NCBI GenBank assembly: GCA_015063535.1
Contig: SVTY01000003.1
Location: forward strand, 1 to 64,000
DNA: 64,000 nt
Direction: 5' to 3'
Origin: Oscillospiraceae bacterium
GTDB taxonomy: Bacteria > Bacillota > Clostridia > Oscillospirales > CAG-272
Position numbers and translations under genes: made by a program. Each line of letters opens with the position of its first letter. Position 1 is the stretch's first letter. The notes below the pieces were generated by a model. That model worked only from the letters and a program-made list of their open reading frames with translations, did not search any database and was not told where the DNA came from. Positions 1 through 7,979 of the stretch are shown piece after piece.

Positions 1-206
1 TGGAAAAATAATAGACAAATAAGAATTTGTCTGTAGAAACCAATACAAAAAGGATACCTCAATATATCAAAAATCTCCGCAAGTGGTCAAACATGTGGTC
101 AAGTGCGAAAAATGGGCTTGTTCAACCATCGAAGCAGGGAAGAACAAGCCCATTGATTATATTGCGAAAACGCGAGATTTCAAGAGATTTTGCGAGATAA
201 ATAAAG
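1..206. other. left-edge intergenic DNA without a supported gene
   Basis: No convincing gene is visible. The plus strand is open from about 15 to a stop at 198-200, but it has no start codon with a ribosome binding site and no recognisable domain; it could be the 3' tail of something off the edge. Two copies of GTGGTCAA sit at 83-90 and 95-102, and a 13-base inverted repeat lies at 111-123 and 142-154 without a T-run. I cannot assign a function. Confidence 0.4.
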
Positions 207-238
207 AAAAATCGGGAATCTTACGACTCCCGATTTTT
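207..238 (-). terminator. intrinsic terminator of the BMC operon
   Basis: Arms AAAAATCGGGA (207-217) and TCCCGATTTTT (228-238) form a GC-cored hairpin with T/A tails, 40 bases downstream of the last gene of the minus-strand BMC operon. It would also work on the plus strand. Confidence 0.75.
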
Positions 239-278
239 GTCTGAACTTTTAGATTTACTTCATTGTACGACAGGATTT

Positions 279-932
279 TTATTTATTTTTTATTAGCTTT
301 GCTTTAAATCCGTTGGCTACGCCTGCAGCATTAGCATCGTCTGTATCAATGTGCATTTCAAGCCTGAAATCTTTATGTACTCGTATCTGTACATCATAGA
401 AAAGGCTTCTTCTTTCTCCATTTAACTCAACGTCAACGTATTCGCCGTCACTGACACCGAACGCACGTCCTTCTTCCTCACTCATATGAATGTGTCTGTT
501 GGCAATAATACAGCCCTCGTTAAGAGTTACGATGCCTTTGGGACCTATTATCGTTATGGGCGAAGAACCGTTTATATCCCCCGATTCTCTTACAGGAGGC
601 TTTACTTTAAGAACAAAGCTGTCCGTGCGGGATATTTCCACTTGAGAGCGTTTTCTTTCAGGTCCGAGGACACGGACGCCCTCAATGGCTCTCATAGACG
701 GACCTATTATTGTCAACTGCTCCTTACAAGCAAACTGACCCGGTTGAGAGAGGTCCTTTAGCTTGGTGAGCTGATATCCGTTTCCAAAAAGGATATCAAC
801 ATGCTCACGTGACAGATGGATGTGTCTGTTGGATATACCAACGGGAATCTCGCCGTCCGACTTGCTTGTGTCACCAATAGAATCTATGACCTTACTTACA
901 AGAGCCTTCAGCTCCTGTTCACTGTATTTCAT
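279..932 (-). CDS. pduL: phosphate propanoyltransferase PduL (BMC-associated)
   Basis: This enzyme converts propionyl-CoA (or acetyl-CoA) plus phosphate to acyl phosphate and free CoA inside the microcompartment. That recycles CoA for the aldehyde dehydrogenase and feeds acetate/propionate kinase. The 217-residue product carries the two family zinc-ligand motifs SNRHIHLS and NRHIHMS. Its first residues, with EQELKALVSKVIDSI, form an amphipathic helix like known encapsulation peptides. The frame extends upstream into the preceding gene, but the ATG at 932 follows a strong GGAGGG site, so I place the start there. It is the last gene of the operon, 10 bases after the aldehyde dehydrogenase. Identification is firm; preference for propionyl- over acetyl-CoA is inferred from context. 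Confidence 0.93.
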   Translation of the reverse strand: MKYSEQELKALVSKVIDSIGDTSKSDGEIPVGISNRHIHLSREHVDILFGNGYQLTKLKDLSQPGQFACKEQLTIIGPSMRAIEGVRVLGPERKRSQVEISRTDSFVLKVKPPVRESGDINGSSPITIIGPKGIVTLNEGCIIANRHIHMSEEEGRAFGVSDGEYVDVELNGERRSLFYDVQIRVHKDFRLEMHIDTDDANAAGVANGFKAKLIKNK

Positions 933-942
933 ATAGCCCTCC

Positions 943-2382
943 TCAGATAATTCTGAAATTATCAGCCATAACGCAACGGCGTTTTCTTGTGAACGAACGG
1001 GCGGATGTGATACCTTCTCCGGTGGGACCTGCGATAGTAAATGTGGTATGCCCCTCTCCCCCAAAGCCTATGCCGGCATATGAGGGCGCATTCTTTACAA
1101 ATATAGTCGTTTCAACTGCCTTCGCAAAAGCGGACAGATGATCGATATTCTTGGAATGCATATGTGCGGTATGTCTGTTTCCGTGTTCCGCCTTGACAGC
1201 GAGGTCGATCGCTTCCTCAATGCTGTTTACTCTTACGATAGGGAGTATCGGCATCATAAGCTCATGCTGAACGAAATCATGCTCAAAGCCCGTTTCGCAA
1301 ATGATGCAGCGAATGTCTTTTCCGACAGTCACTCCTATCTTTGCGAGAAGGACATCTGCATCTCGTCCAACGCAGTCACGGCTTACCGTTTTAACTGCTT
1401 TTCCTGCCTTATTCGTTTTTTCAATCAGCACTATCTTGGCAAGCTTGTCTGCCTGTTCGCGATTGATAAGATAAGCACCGTTCCTTTGCATCTCGTCTAT
1501 AAGACGGTCAGCGATATTCGCAAAAGCAAACACCTCTTTTTCAGCGATACAGGGGAGATTGTTATCAAATGAGCAACCGTCTATGATATCCTTGCCCGCT
1601 TTCATTATATCAGCGGTGTCGTCAACGATAACAGGCGGATTTCCCGCTCCTGCGCCGATCGCCTTTTTACCCGAGGACAGAACAGCTTTTACTACTCCGG
1701 GGCCGCCCGTACATACGAGCAAGCGGATTTTGGGGTGCGACTGCATGATAGCGGCGGAATCAAGTGTGGGCTTATCCATGGAGCATACCAGCACCTCAGG
1801 GCCTCCCGCCATAGCGGAAGCTCTGTTGACAAGGTCAACGGCATAATTTGAGGTACAGATTGCGTTGGGGTGAGGATTGAAAACAACACCGTTCCCAGCG
1901 GCTATCATTCCAATGGAATTGCATATTACGGTTTCGGACGGATTGGTGCTTGGCGTTATAGAGCCTACAACACCAAACGGTGCCATTTCCGTAAGCGTCA
2001 GACCGTTATCTCCCGTCTTTGCTTCGGAAACGATATCTTCTGTTCCGGGGGTCTTCTCAGCGACAAGAATGTGCTTGAGTCTCTTGTGCTCGACCTTTCC
2101 CATTCCTGTTTCAGCAACCCCGATCTCTGCCATTACCGAAGCCTCGGCAAGGGTGAGCTTACGGATCTGTGTGATGATTTTTTCTCTTTGCTCAACGGTC
2201 ATAGCACGTACAGCTTTATAGCCTTTTTCCGCATGATCGATAGCCTCATTCATATCGGAATATACACCGATCAGCTTTCTTCCGTTGTATTCTGTCGAAG
2301 TGTACGAGCTTGCTGCACTTGCTGTACCCTTGACAATGCTTTCAACTATTTTTCTTATTTCGGCTTCTGTGATATTTGCCAT
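943..2382 (-). CDS. pduP: CoA-acylating propionaldehyde dehydrogenase PduP
   Basis: Oxidises propionaldehyde to propionyl-CoA with NAD+ and CoA in the BMC lumen. The 479-residue protein has the family active-site segment NNLPCIAEKE with the catalytic cysteine, and the typical C-terminal FTRKRRC stretch. The N-terminus, with EAEIRKIVESIVK, is a predicted encapsulation helix nearly identical to that of the GlcG-like protein at 9836. I chose the ATG at 2382, nine bases after AAGGAAGG; an in-frame TTG two codons upstream is too close to that site. It lies between ackA and pduL, so the three acid-producing steps are contiguous. Specificity between propionaldehyde and acetaldehyde cannot be read from sequence. 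Confidence 0.93.
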   Translation of the reverse strand: MANITEAEIRKIVESIVKGTASAASSYTSTEYNGRKLIGVYSDMNEAIDHAEKGYKAVRAMTVEQREKIITQIRKLTLAEASVMAEIGVAETGMGKVEHKRLKHILVAEKTPGTEDIVSEAKTGDNGLTLTEMAPFGVVGSITPSTNPSETVICNSIGMIAAGNGVVFNPHPNAICTSNYAVDLVNRASAMAGGPEVLVCSMDKPTLDSAAIMQSHPKIRLLVCTGGPGVVKAVLSSGKKAIGAGAGNPPVIVDDTADIMKAGKDIIDGCSFDNNLPCIAEKEVFAFANIADRLIDEMQRNGAYLINREQADKLAKIVLIEKTNKAGKAVKTVSRDCVGRDADVLLAKIGVTVGKDIRCIICETGFEHDFVQHELMMPILPIVRVNSIEEAIDLAVKAEHGNRHTAHMHSKNIDHLSAFAKAVETTIFVKNAPSYAGIGFGGEGHTTFTIAGPTGEGITSARSFTRKRRCVMADNFRII

Positions 2383-2399
2383 GTTCAAACACCTTCCTT

Positions 2400-3599
2400 T
2401 TACTTGGTTGCAAGTCTTTGCGTATCAATAGCTATCATGTATTCCTCATCTGTGGGGATGATCCACGTTGCTACCTTTGCCCCCTCCTTTGAAATATCAA
2501 AGGGAATTCCTCTTGTAAAGTTTCTGTTTTTATCAAAGTCTATCTCGATTCCAAGATAGCTCATGTTTTCGCAAACCTTTTCACGAATATTCCACTGGTT
2601 TTCACCGATTCCCGCAGTGAATACGACGGCGTCAAGCCCATTCATTTCAGCGGCATATGCGCCGATGTGCTTCTTGATGCCGTTTGCGAGTATTTTAACG
2701 GCAAGCTCCGCTCTCTTATTACCCGCATTTGCCGCTTCGGTAATGTTACGGCAATCGTTGGAAAGCCCTGATATTCCAAGAAGTCCGCTCTTTTTGTTGA
2801 GGATATCCTCAACCTCATTGGCTGTATAGCCCTTTGTTTTCATGAGATACGTTACTACAGTTGGGTCAATGCTTCCCGAGCGTGTACCCATGGCAATCCC
2901 CTCCTGAGGTGTAAATCCCATGGAAGTGTCGATCGCTTTACCGCCGTCAACTGCGGTTATGGAGGAGCCGTTTCCAAGGTGACAGGTGATTATCTTTAAT
3001 TCCTCTATGGGCTTGCCGAGTATTTTTGCAAGCTCCGCACTTACATATCTGTGAGACGTGCCGTGGAAGCCGTAACGGCGTATCTTGTCATTTTCATAAA
3101 ATTCATAAGGAATCGGATAGATATATCTGAAATCCTCAATGTCAGAGTAAAAAGATGTATCGAATACGGCAACCTGAGTAAGCGTAGGCATAAGCTTGAG
3201 GCAAGCCTTTATGCCTGCTATGGCGGGAGGACCGTGGAGAGGGTTTATGGGAACGATCGTTTCCAGATATTTGACAACGCTTTCGGTGATAACAGAGGAT
3301 TCCTTGAGCTGTTCGCCGCCGTGAGCCACTCTGTGTCCTACCGCACCTATTTCATCGATGCTTTTTATAACACCGTATTGATCGGAGCAGAGAAGGGAGA
3401 GCACACGTGACAAAGCGACTCCGTGATCGGCAAGCTCTGTTTCCTCGGTATAAGGCTGAGCATTGGGACGCTTATGTGTAACAGCACCGCCGGCGCCTAT
3501 TCTTTCGCAAAGACCCTTAGCCAACACCTCTGCGGTCTCCATATTAAAGAGCTGATATTTCAGCGATGAGCTGCCTGCGTTGAGTACAAGAATTTTCAT
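2400..3599 (-). CDS. ackA: acetate/propionate kinase
   Basis: Transfers phosphate from acyl phosphate to ADP, giving acetate or propionate plus ATP; this is the energy-yielding last step after PduL. It is a full-length 399-residue ASKHA-fold kinase. The N-terminal VLNAGSSSLKY phosphate-binding loop, the HLGNGSS stretch and the MGTRSGSIDP motif are all present. The ATG follows AAAAGGA at good spacing. Its place in a BMC operon argues for the PduW role (propionate kinase), but sequence alone does not separate this from a general acetate kinase. No targeting helix is visible, so it probably acts in the cytosol. Confidence 0.92.
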   Translation of the reverse strand: MKILVLNAGSSSLKYQLFNMETAEVLAKGLCERIGAGGAVTHKRPNAQPYTEETELADHGVALSRVLSLLCSDQYGVIKSIDEIGAVGHRVAHGGEQLKESSVITESVVKYLETIVPINPLHGPPAIAGIKACLKLMPTLTQVAVFDTSFYSDIEDFRYIYPIPYEFYENDKIRRYGFHGTSHRYVSAELAKILGKPIEELKIITCHLGNGSSITAVDGGKAIDTSMGFTPQEGIAMGTRSGSIDPTVVTYLMKTKGYTANEVEDILNKKSGLLGISGLSNDCRNITEAANAGNKRAELAVKILANGIKKHIGAYAAEMNGLDAVVFTAGIGENQWNIREKVCENMSYLGIEIDFDKNRNFTRGIPFDISKEGAKVATWIIPTDEEYMIAIDTQRLATK

Positions 3600-3619
3600 G
3601 TTTTTATATCCTTTTCAAA

Positions 3620-4378
3620 TTAATATAGTAGTTCGATACCGTTTTCGTGGCAGAAGCCGAACCACTTTTCACTTGGCTCGGAATCCGTGACGATAATATC
3701 TATGTCGGAAGCCTTGCATACCTTCACAAAAGATTTTTTATCAAATTTTTCAGAATCAAGTGCGAGTATGCGGCGTTCCGCCGAGCCTATCATGGCTTGC
3801 TTTATCAAGCTGTCATTTTCATTGGAATCCGTGATCCCAAGCGTCATATCAAGACCCTTGCAAGAGCATATTGCGGTATCAACGTGATAAGAATTTATCA
3901 TTTTTTCCGCAGATGAGCCGGTAAGGGAGAGAGCCCCTTTCTTTAAAGCACCGCCCGTTGAAAGAACGGTCCAATCCTGTTTGTCGGCAAGCTCAAGAAG
4001 AATTTTAAGGGAATTGGTTATTATGGTAAGATTTTTCTTGTCCTTTATTTTTTTTATCACGTACAACGCAGTAGAGCTTGAGTCGAGCATAATTCTTTCT
4101 CCGTCGCGTATCAGATCGCAAATCTTATCGGCTATCGCTCGCTTCTGCTCAACGTTTACTCCTTCACGAACATTATACGGAAGGTCAGGAGCAGACGGAT
4201 GCTTCGATACCGCACCGCCGTACGTCTTTGATACCAGTCCTTCGTTGTCAAGCTTTTCAAGATCTCGCCGTATTGTTTCCTCGGTAACGCCAAAATCATG
4301 CGCAAGAGCCGAGACCAATACTTTTCCGTCACTTGTCAGTCTTGCGAGTATTTCCCGTCTTCTTTCAATGGCAAGCAA
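3620..4378 (-). CDS. DeoR-family sugar-responsive transcriptional regulator
   Basis: A 252-residue DeoR/GlpR-type regulator. The N-terminal winged helix-turn-helix contains FGVTEETIRRDLEKL, the family recognition helix, and the rest is a ribose-5-phosphate-isomerase-like effector domain that usually binds a sugar phosphate. The start codon is TTG at 4378, eight bases after a strong GGAGG; no better ATG exists. The gene is embedded in the BMC operon, between the PduT-type trimer and ackA, so it probably controls this operon in response to fuculose- or rhamnulose-phosphate or a related intermediate. That role is inferred. The likely operator region is upstream of the promoter at 15399-15427. 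Confidence 0.85.
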   Translation of the reverse strand: MLAIERRREILARLTSDGKVLVSALAHDFGVTEETIRRDLEKLDNEGLVSKTYGGAVSKHPSAPDLPYNVREGVNVEQKRAIADKICDLIRDGERIMLDSSSTALYVIKKIKDKKNLTIITNSLKILLELADKQDWTVLSTGGALKKGALSLTGSSAEKMINSYHVDTAICSCKGLDMTLGITDSNENDSLIKQAMIGSAERRILALDSEKFDKKSFVKVCKASDIDIIVTDSEPSEKWFGFCHENGIELLY

Positions 4379-4405
4379 TTATATTACCTCCAAATAAAGT
4401 TTTTA

Positions 4406-4951
4406 TCAAAGGATACTTTCCCAAAGTCTTTCATCGGGGCCGGCAATGATAGATGAGTCGAGGAACATTCCGTCTTCTACTCCTGCCTTTGCACGTTCAA
4501 TCGCTGCGGTAACAGACGATACACTGCCTGTAAGGATTATATAGGATTTTCCGCACATCCCCTTTGCCAGTCTTACCTCTATGAGATCGACAAGCGCTGT
4601 CTTTGCCGCCGTATCAGCCGCCACGACCGCAGATGCAGCCGTAAACGTTTCAAGAATACCGATTGCGTTTTTGTTTTTTATCTCAAGTGCGCCGCATATG
4701 GCCGGTTGAACGGACTCGTGAGGATTTCCAAGCACGAATTTATCAATCAGCATGGACGGATTATATCTCTCCGCTGCCTCGATCGCCGCCTTTACCGAGC
4801 TGATCTCTCCCGCTATCGTTGCAAGATATTTGCCCGGACAAACGGGATTTGCCTGTACGACCTCAACATTCGCTGTTTTCAGCATCAAGTCGGTGGCGGT
4901 TATACCCGAAGCGACCGTTTTAAATTCTATCATTCCAAGAGCTTTCTTCAT
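4406..4951 (-). CDS. pduT: trimeric BMC-T shell protein with Fe-S pore, PduT type
   Basis: A 181-residue protein with two fused BMC domains (about residues 4-85 and 95-181), so it forms trimers that act as pseudo-hexameric shell tiles. The first pore loop reads NPVCPGKY with Cys38. In characterised PduT, Cys38 from each of three subunits holds one [4Fe-4S] cluster in the central pore, and spacing and context match here. The second domain has a pore-like GMCGKSY segment with another cysteine. The gene follows pduS by 3 bases, the known partner arrangement, suggesting electrons pass from the PduS flavoprotein through the shell cluster. Cluster binding is inferred from homology. Confidence 0.9.
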   Translation of the reverse strand: MKKALGMIEFKTVASGITATDLMLKTANVEVVQANPVCPGKYLATIAGEISSVKAAIEAAERYNPSMLIDKFVLGNPHESVQPAICGALEIKNKNAIGILETFTAASAVVAADTAAKTALVDLIEVRLAKGMCGKSYIILTGSVSSVTAAIERAKAGVEDGMFLDSSIIAGPDERLWESIL

Positions 4952-4954
4952 TTT

Positions 4955-6292
4955 TTAATTTCCTTTTGGATTTTTTGTGATTCGTATGAATTTTTGATTG
5001 ACACTCGTGATCCTTCCGTCAATGGATGCGTGTATATCCGCTCCTAACGCACTCTCCTTTACTTTGGCGATCACATCGCCTTTTTTGACCGTATCACCCA
5101 CGGCAACACAGGGAATAGCGGGAGCGCCGATATGCTGCAAAAGCAAAATCTTTACCGCGCCTGTGGAAAAATCCTCGTTTATGGGAGCAGGAACGTTGTA
5201 TTTTGTGAGCCCCAGTCTTGCTGTTAGTCGTTCAACGGACACACGCTTTAAGTCGGCGTCCTTTACGTTGAGCTCGGGGGCAATTCCTGACGGTGGCTTG
5301 ATTCCGTTTGCTTTTGCCGCAGCCTTCATTTCTTCTATAACGGCTCTTGGCGAAAGCCCTTGAGGACAGGAGTAAGCCTCGCAAAGTCCACAGCCTGAGC
5401 AGAACATCGCTCCTGCCACGACCGACATGTCGCCCTTGCCGCCGTTCGAAAGCAATCTCATGACTGCGTGCGGCTCAACAGGGTATCCCGCAACGTGACG
5501 TGAGCAAAGCTCGGTACATGTTCGGCACTGACAGCATACCGACATGGTTCTGCGTATATTTATTTTAAAATTTCGTTTTTTATGGAGTATGACGGAATGA
5601 TCCGAGGGCAACACAAGTATCGCATTTGTGGTTTTGGTTACCGTATCATTTGGATTTACGATTCTTCCCATCATAGGGCCGCCTGAAATATATTCAGGAT
5701 CATCTGTTGTTGCGCCGCCCGCCGCACGGATAAGCTGAGATATTTTCGTTCCTAAGGGTACAAGGAGTGTTACGGGATTTTTTACCTCACCCGCAACGGT
5801 TACGTATTTGTCTGTTACCGCATGACCGTTTATAGCTCTGTAAACGTTGTAAACGGATTCTACGTTACATACGATAACGCCTTCGGATATCGGAAGCGCA
5901 CCCGGAGCTACGGTCTTGCCTGTAACTTCCTTTATGAGTATTATTTCATCTCCTGCGGGATATACGGATGAGAGCGTACATATGCTGAGTGACGGAAATT
6001 CGTCTATCTCGCCCTGTAAGGCGGAAAGCGTTGCCTTATAATGCGATTTTACAGCAACTATGCCGTGCTGAGCGCCGCACGCATTGACGATCTCTGCCAG
6101 AGCGGACAGTATTTCGTAGGTGTATTCCTCAAGAACCTGCCTGTGCAGTTTTAAAAGCGGTTCACACTCGGCACAATTCAAAATAACGGTATCTGCCTTA
6201 TCCGAAAGCTTGGCGTATGTCGGAAAGCCTGCGCCGCCCGCCCCCACTACACCCATGGAACGAAGCAGTGCCTTTATATCGTTAAGCTTCAT
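4955..6292 (-). CDS. pduS: PduS-type RnfC-like flavin/Fe-S electron carrier
   Basis: A 445-residue RnfC/NuoF-like oxidoreductase. It has GAGGAGFPT near residues 17-25 (nucleotide/flavin-binding loop), a SLBB-like middle, and two ferredoxin-type clusters: CCQCRTCTELC and CSGCGLCEAYSCP. A C-terminal lipoyl-like segment follows. In B12-dependent Pdu compartments PduS reduces cobalamin and interacts with PduT. Here the diol dehydratase is a glycyl radical enzyme and no cobalamin gene is present, so the electrons must serve something else, perhaps the radical-SAM activase or NADH reoxidation. It overlaps none of its neighbours and lies 2 bases after the BMC-P gene. Confidence 0.9.
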   Translation of the reverse strand: MKLNDIKALLRSMGVVGAGGAGFPTYAKLSDKADTVILNCAECEPLLKLHRQVLEEYTYEILSALAEIVNACGAQHGIVAVKSHYKATLSALQGEIDEFPSLSICTLSSVYPAGDEIILIKEVTGKTVAPGALPISEGVIVCNVESVYNVYRAINGHAVTDKYVTVAGEVKNPVTLLVPLGTKISQLIRAAGGATTDDPEYISGGPMMGRIVNPNDTVTKTTNAILVLPSDHSVILHKKRNFKINIRRTMSVCCQCRTCTELCSRHVAGYPVEPHAVMRLLSNGGKGDMSVVAGAMFCSGCGLCEAYSCPQGLSPRAVIEEMKAAAKANGIKPPSGIAPELNVKDADLKRVSVERLTARLGLTKYNVPAPINEDFSTGAVKILLLQHIGAPAIPCVAVGDTVKKGDVIAKVKESALGADIHASIDGRITSVNQKFIRITKNPKGN

Positions 6293-6294
6293 AC

Positions 6295-6564
6295 TTAAAT
6301 AAGCTCAATTCCCGTTCCGCTATCGATGATACCAACGATAGCCGCATCTATGGGAGCATTTGCGTGGTCACAGCCAATTCTTGCCGCACTGCCTGTTGCT
6401 ACCAGCACCGTTTCTCCTATTCCGGCGCCTACATTATCTACCGCTACGATTCTTTTTACATTTCCTGTTTCTGCACAAGCCTCAACGATCATAAATTTGC
6501 TTCCTACAAGCTTTTCATTTTTTCTTGTTGAGACCACACTGCCAACTACTTTTCCTATTAACAT
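6295..6564 (-). CDS. pduN: BMC-P pentameric vertex shell protein (EutN/CcmL/PduN family)
   Basis: An 89-residue pentamer-forming protein that caps the vertices of the polyhedral shell. It has the family N-terminus MLIGKVVGSVVSTRK, the VAVDNVGAGIGETVLV core and the DAAIVGIID strand near the end. The frame runs upstream, but the extra residues come from an inverted-repeat region; the ATG at 6564 is preceded by AGGAGA and gives the standard family length. This is the only pentamer gene in the locus, as against six BMC-H genes, and it is separated from them by a strong hairpin region at 6586-6666. Confidence 0.93.
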   Translation of the reverse strand: MLIGKVVGSVVSTRKNEKLVGSKFMIVEACAETGNVKRIVAVDNVGAGIGETVLVATGSAARIGCDHANAPIDAAIVGIIDSGTGIELI

Positions 6565-6585
6565 TTTATTTCTCCTAATGAATGA

Positions 6586-6666
6586 ATTTGTTTTTCGAAC
6601 GCTACGCTTTGTAAGAACAAAGCGCACTGTTCGGAAAACAAATCACCTAGGTGATTTGTTTTCCGA
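6586..6666 (-). promoter_or_regulatory. two competing hairpins between hexamer and pentamer shell genes
   Basis: A perfect 36-base palindrome (arms 6631-6648 and 6649-6666, centre CCTAGG) follows the stop of the last BMC-H gene. Bases 6629-6643 can instead pair with 6586-6600 (one mismatch) around an inner stem CGCTTTGT/ACAAAGCG at 6605-6624. The two structures share an arm and cannot coexist fully. Neither has a U-run on the operon strand, so an mRNA processing or stability role fits better than an intrinsic terminator. Function is inferred. Confidence 0.6.
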
Positions 6667-6673
6667 CAGAAGA

Positions 6674-6952
6674 TCACTTCAAAGAGGGAAGAATCTTCTC
6701 AACGTCAGCATGAGGACGGGGGATCACGTGTACCGCAATGATCTCGCCGAGAGCGGAAGCAGCAACCTTGCCTGCCTCAGTAGCCGCCTTAACAGCGCCA
6801 ACGTCGCCTCTGACCATAACGGAAACGAGACCCGAACCGATCTTCTCGGTGCCGATCAACTCAACATTCGCTGCCTTGACCATAGCATCAGCCGCCTCGA
6901 TCGCCGCAACGAGACCTCTCGTCTCAACCATTCCCAGAGCTTCAAGTGCCAT
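6674..6952 (-). CDS. BMC-H hexameric shell protein, copy 1
   Basis: A 92-residue single-domain BMC protein (PduA/CcmK fold) that tiles the shell facets. The pore loop KIGSG (residues 37-41) is the common type for small polar metabolites such as propanediol. Residues 1-61 are identical to the copy at 6983; the copies differ mainly at residues 62-72, where this one has [11 protein letters not shown]. The Shine-Dalgarno region, TAGGAGGTAATTTATT before the ATG, is also shared. It is the last of the BMC-H cluster before the hairpin region. Confidence 0.95.
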   Translation of the reverse strand: MALEALGMVETRGLVAAIEAADAMVKAANVELIGTEKIGSGLVSVMVRGDVGAVKAATEAGKVAASALGEIIAVHVIPRPHADVEKILPSLK

Positions 6953-6982
6953 AATAAATTACCTCCTAATAAAATTCAATTA

Positions 6983-7261
6983 TTATTTGAGAGAAGGAAG
7001 AATCTTCTCAACATCAGCATGAGGGCGGGGGATTACGTGTACCGCAACAAGCTCACCAAGTCTTGATGCGGAAGCGCTGCCTGCCTCGGTAGCCGCCTTA
7101 ACAGCGCCAACATCGCCTCTGACCATCACGGAAACAAGTCCCGAACCGATCTTCTCGGTGCCGATCAGCTCAACGTTTGCTGCCTTGACCATAGCATCAG
7201 CCGCCTCGATCGCCGCAACGAGACCTCTCGTCTCAACCATTCCCAAAGCTTCAAGTGCCAT
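6983..7261 (-). CDS. BMC-H hexameric shell protein, copy 2
   Basis: A 92-residue BMC-H paralogue with pore KIGSG. It differs from copy 1 almost only at residues 62-72, where it reads [11 protein letters not shown]. It differs from copy 3 at three positions: Val9/Ile9, one residue in that same segment, and the last residue. DNA identity with copies 1 and 3 extends across the start codon into the strong AGGAGG site, indicating recent tandem duplication or gene conversion. Role as for copy 1; the copies may mix in one hexamer. Confidence 0.95.
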   Translation of the reverse strand: MALEALGMVETRGLVAAIEAADAMVKAANVELIGTEKIGSGLVSVMVRGDVGAVKAATEAGSASASRLGELVAVHVIPRPHADVEKILPSLK

Positions 7262-7287
7262 AATAAATTACCTCCTATAAAATTTAA

Positions 7288-7566
7288 TTATGTGAGAGAA
7301 GGAAGAATCTTCTCAACATCAGCATGAGGGCGGGGGATCACGTGTACCGCAACAAGCTCGCCGAGTCTTGCCGCAGAAGCGCTACCTGCCTCGGTAGCTG
7401 CCTTAACAGCGCCAACATCGCCTCTGACCATCACGGAAACAAGTCCCGAACCGATCTTCTCGGTGCCGATCAGCTCAACGTTCGCTGCCTTGACCATAGC
7501 GTCAGCCGCCTCGATCGCCGCAACGAGACCTCTTGTCTCAATCATTCCAAGTGCTTCAAGTGCCAT
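7288..7566 (-). CDS. BMC-H hexameric shell protein, copy 3
   Basis: A 92-residue BMC-H protein with pore KIGSG, Ile9 in place of Val9, [11 protein letters not shown] at residues 62-72, and a terminal Thr. Unlike copies 1 and 2, its upstream leader differs, with AGGAGATTAGAATT before the ATG. It is the copy nearest the tailed BMC-H gene. Confidence 0.95.
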   Translation of the reverse strand: MALEALGMIETRGLVAAIEAADAMVKAANVELIGTEKIGSGLVSVMVRGDVGAVKAATEAGSASAARLGELVAVHVIPRPHADVEKILPSLT

Positions 7567-7589
7567 AATTCTAATCTCCTTAAAAAATA

Positions 7590-7958
7590 TTAATTAGTTT
7601 CCTGTGTTACTTCCGCCGTTTTTTCTACAAGTTTTTCAGCAGTTGTCTTGGCGGGTGCCGATGCTTCGGCATTCTTTTTTTGAAGACGCTTTGCGGAAAG
7701 CTCCGCAAGTCTTACTGTTTCAGGGTGCGGATTTGCGATAACCGCCACAGCGCACGGCTTTTTTATGCACTGTTCGTTTGCCGCCTCAACTGCCGCAGTG
7801 ACAGCGGAAACATTGCCTGTAACTATCAATGTTACCAACCGTCCGCCAAGCTTTCTTTCCCAGCTTACAAGCTCCACATCAGCGCTTTTACACATAATGT
7901 CGAGCGCATCAACGGCAGCTACGGTTCCGCTTACCTCAACGAATCCTAACGATTTCAT
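7590..7958 (-). CDS. BMC-H shell protein with C-terminal extension
   Basis: A 122-residue divergent BMC-H. The BMC domain occupies about residues 1-85 ([20 protein letters not shown] at the N-terminus), with an altered pore KLGGR at residues 36-40. A charged Ala/Lys/Glu/Thr-rich tail of about 37 residues follows ([15 protein letters not shown]), which looks partly helical and partly disordered. Unlike PduK-type tails it has no cysteine cluster. The tail could bind cargo or another shell face. The gene sits inside the cluster of KIGSG paralogues, so it is probably a minor tile with a different permeability or a docking function. That function is inferred. Confidence 0.9.
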   Translation of the reverse strand: MKSLGFVEVSGTVAAVDALDIMCKSADVELVSWERKLGGRLVTLIVTGNVSAVTAAVEAANEQCIKKPCAVAVIANPHPETVRLAELSAKRLQKKNAEASAPAKTTAEKLVEKTAEVTQETN

Positions 7959-7979
7959 AAGTCCTCCGTTAATTTCGGA

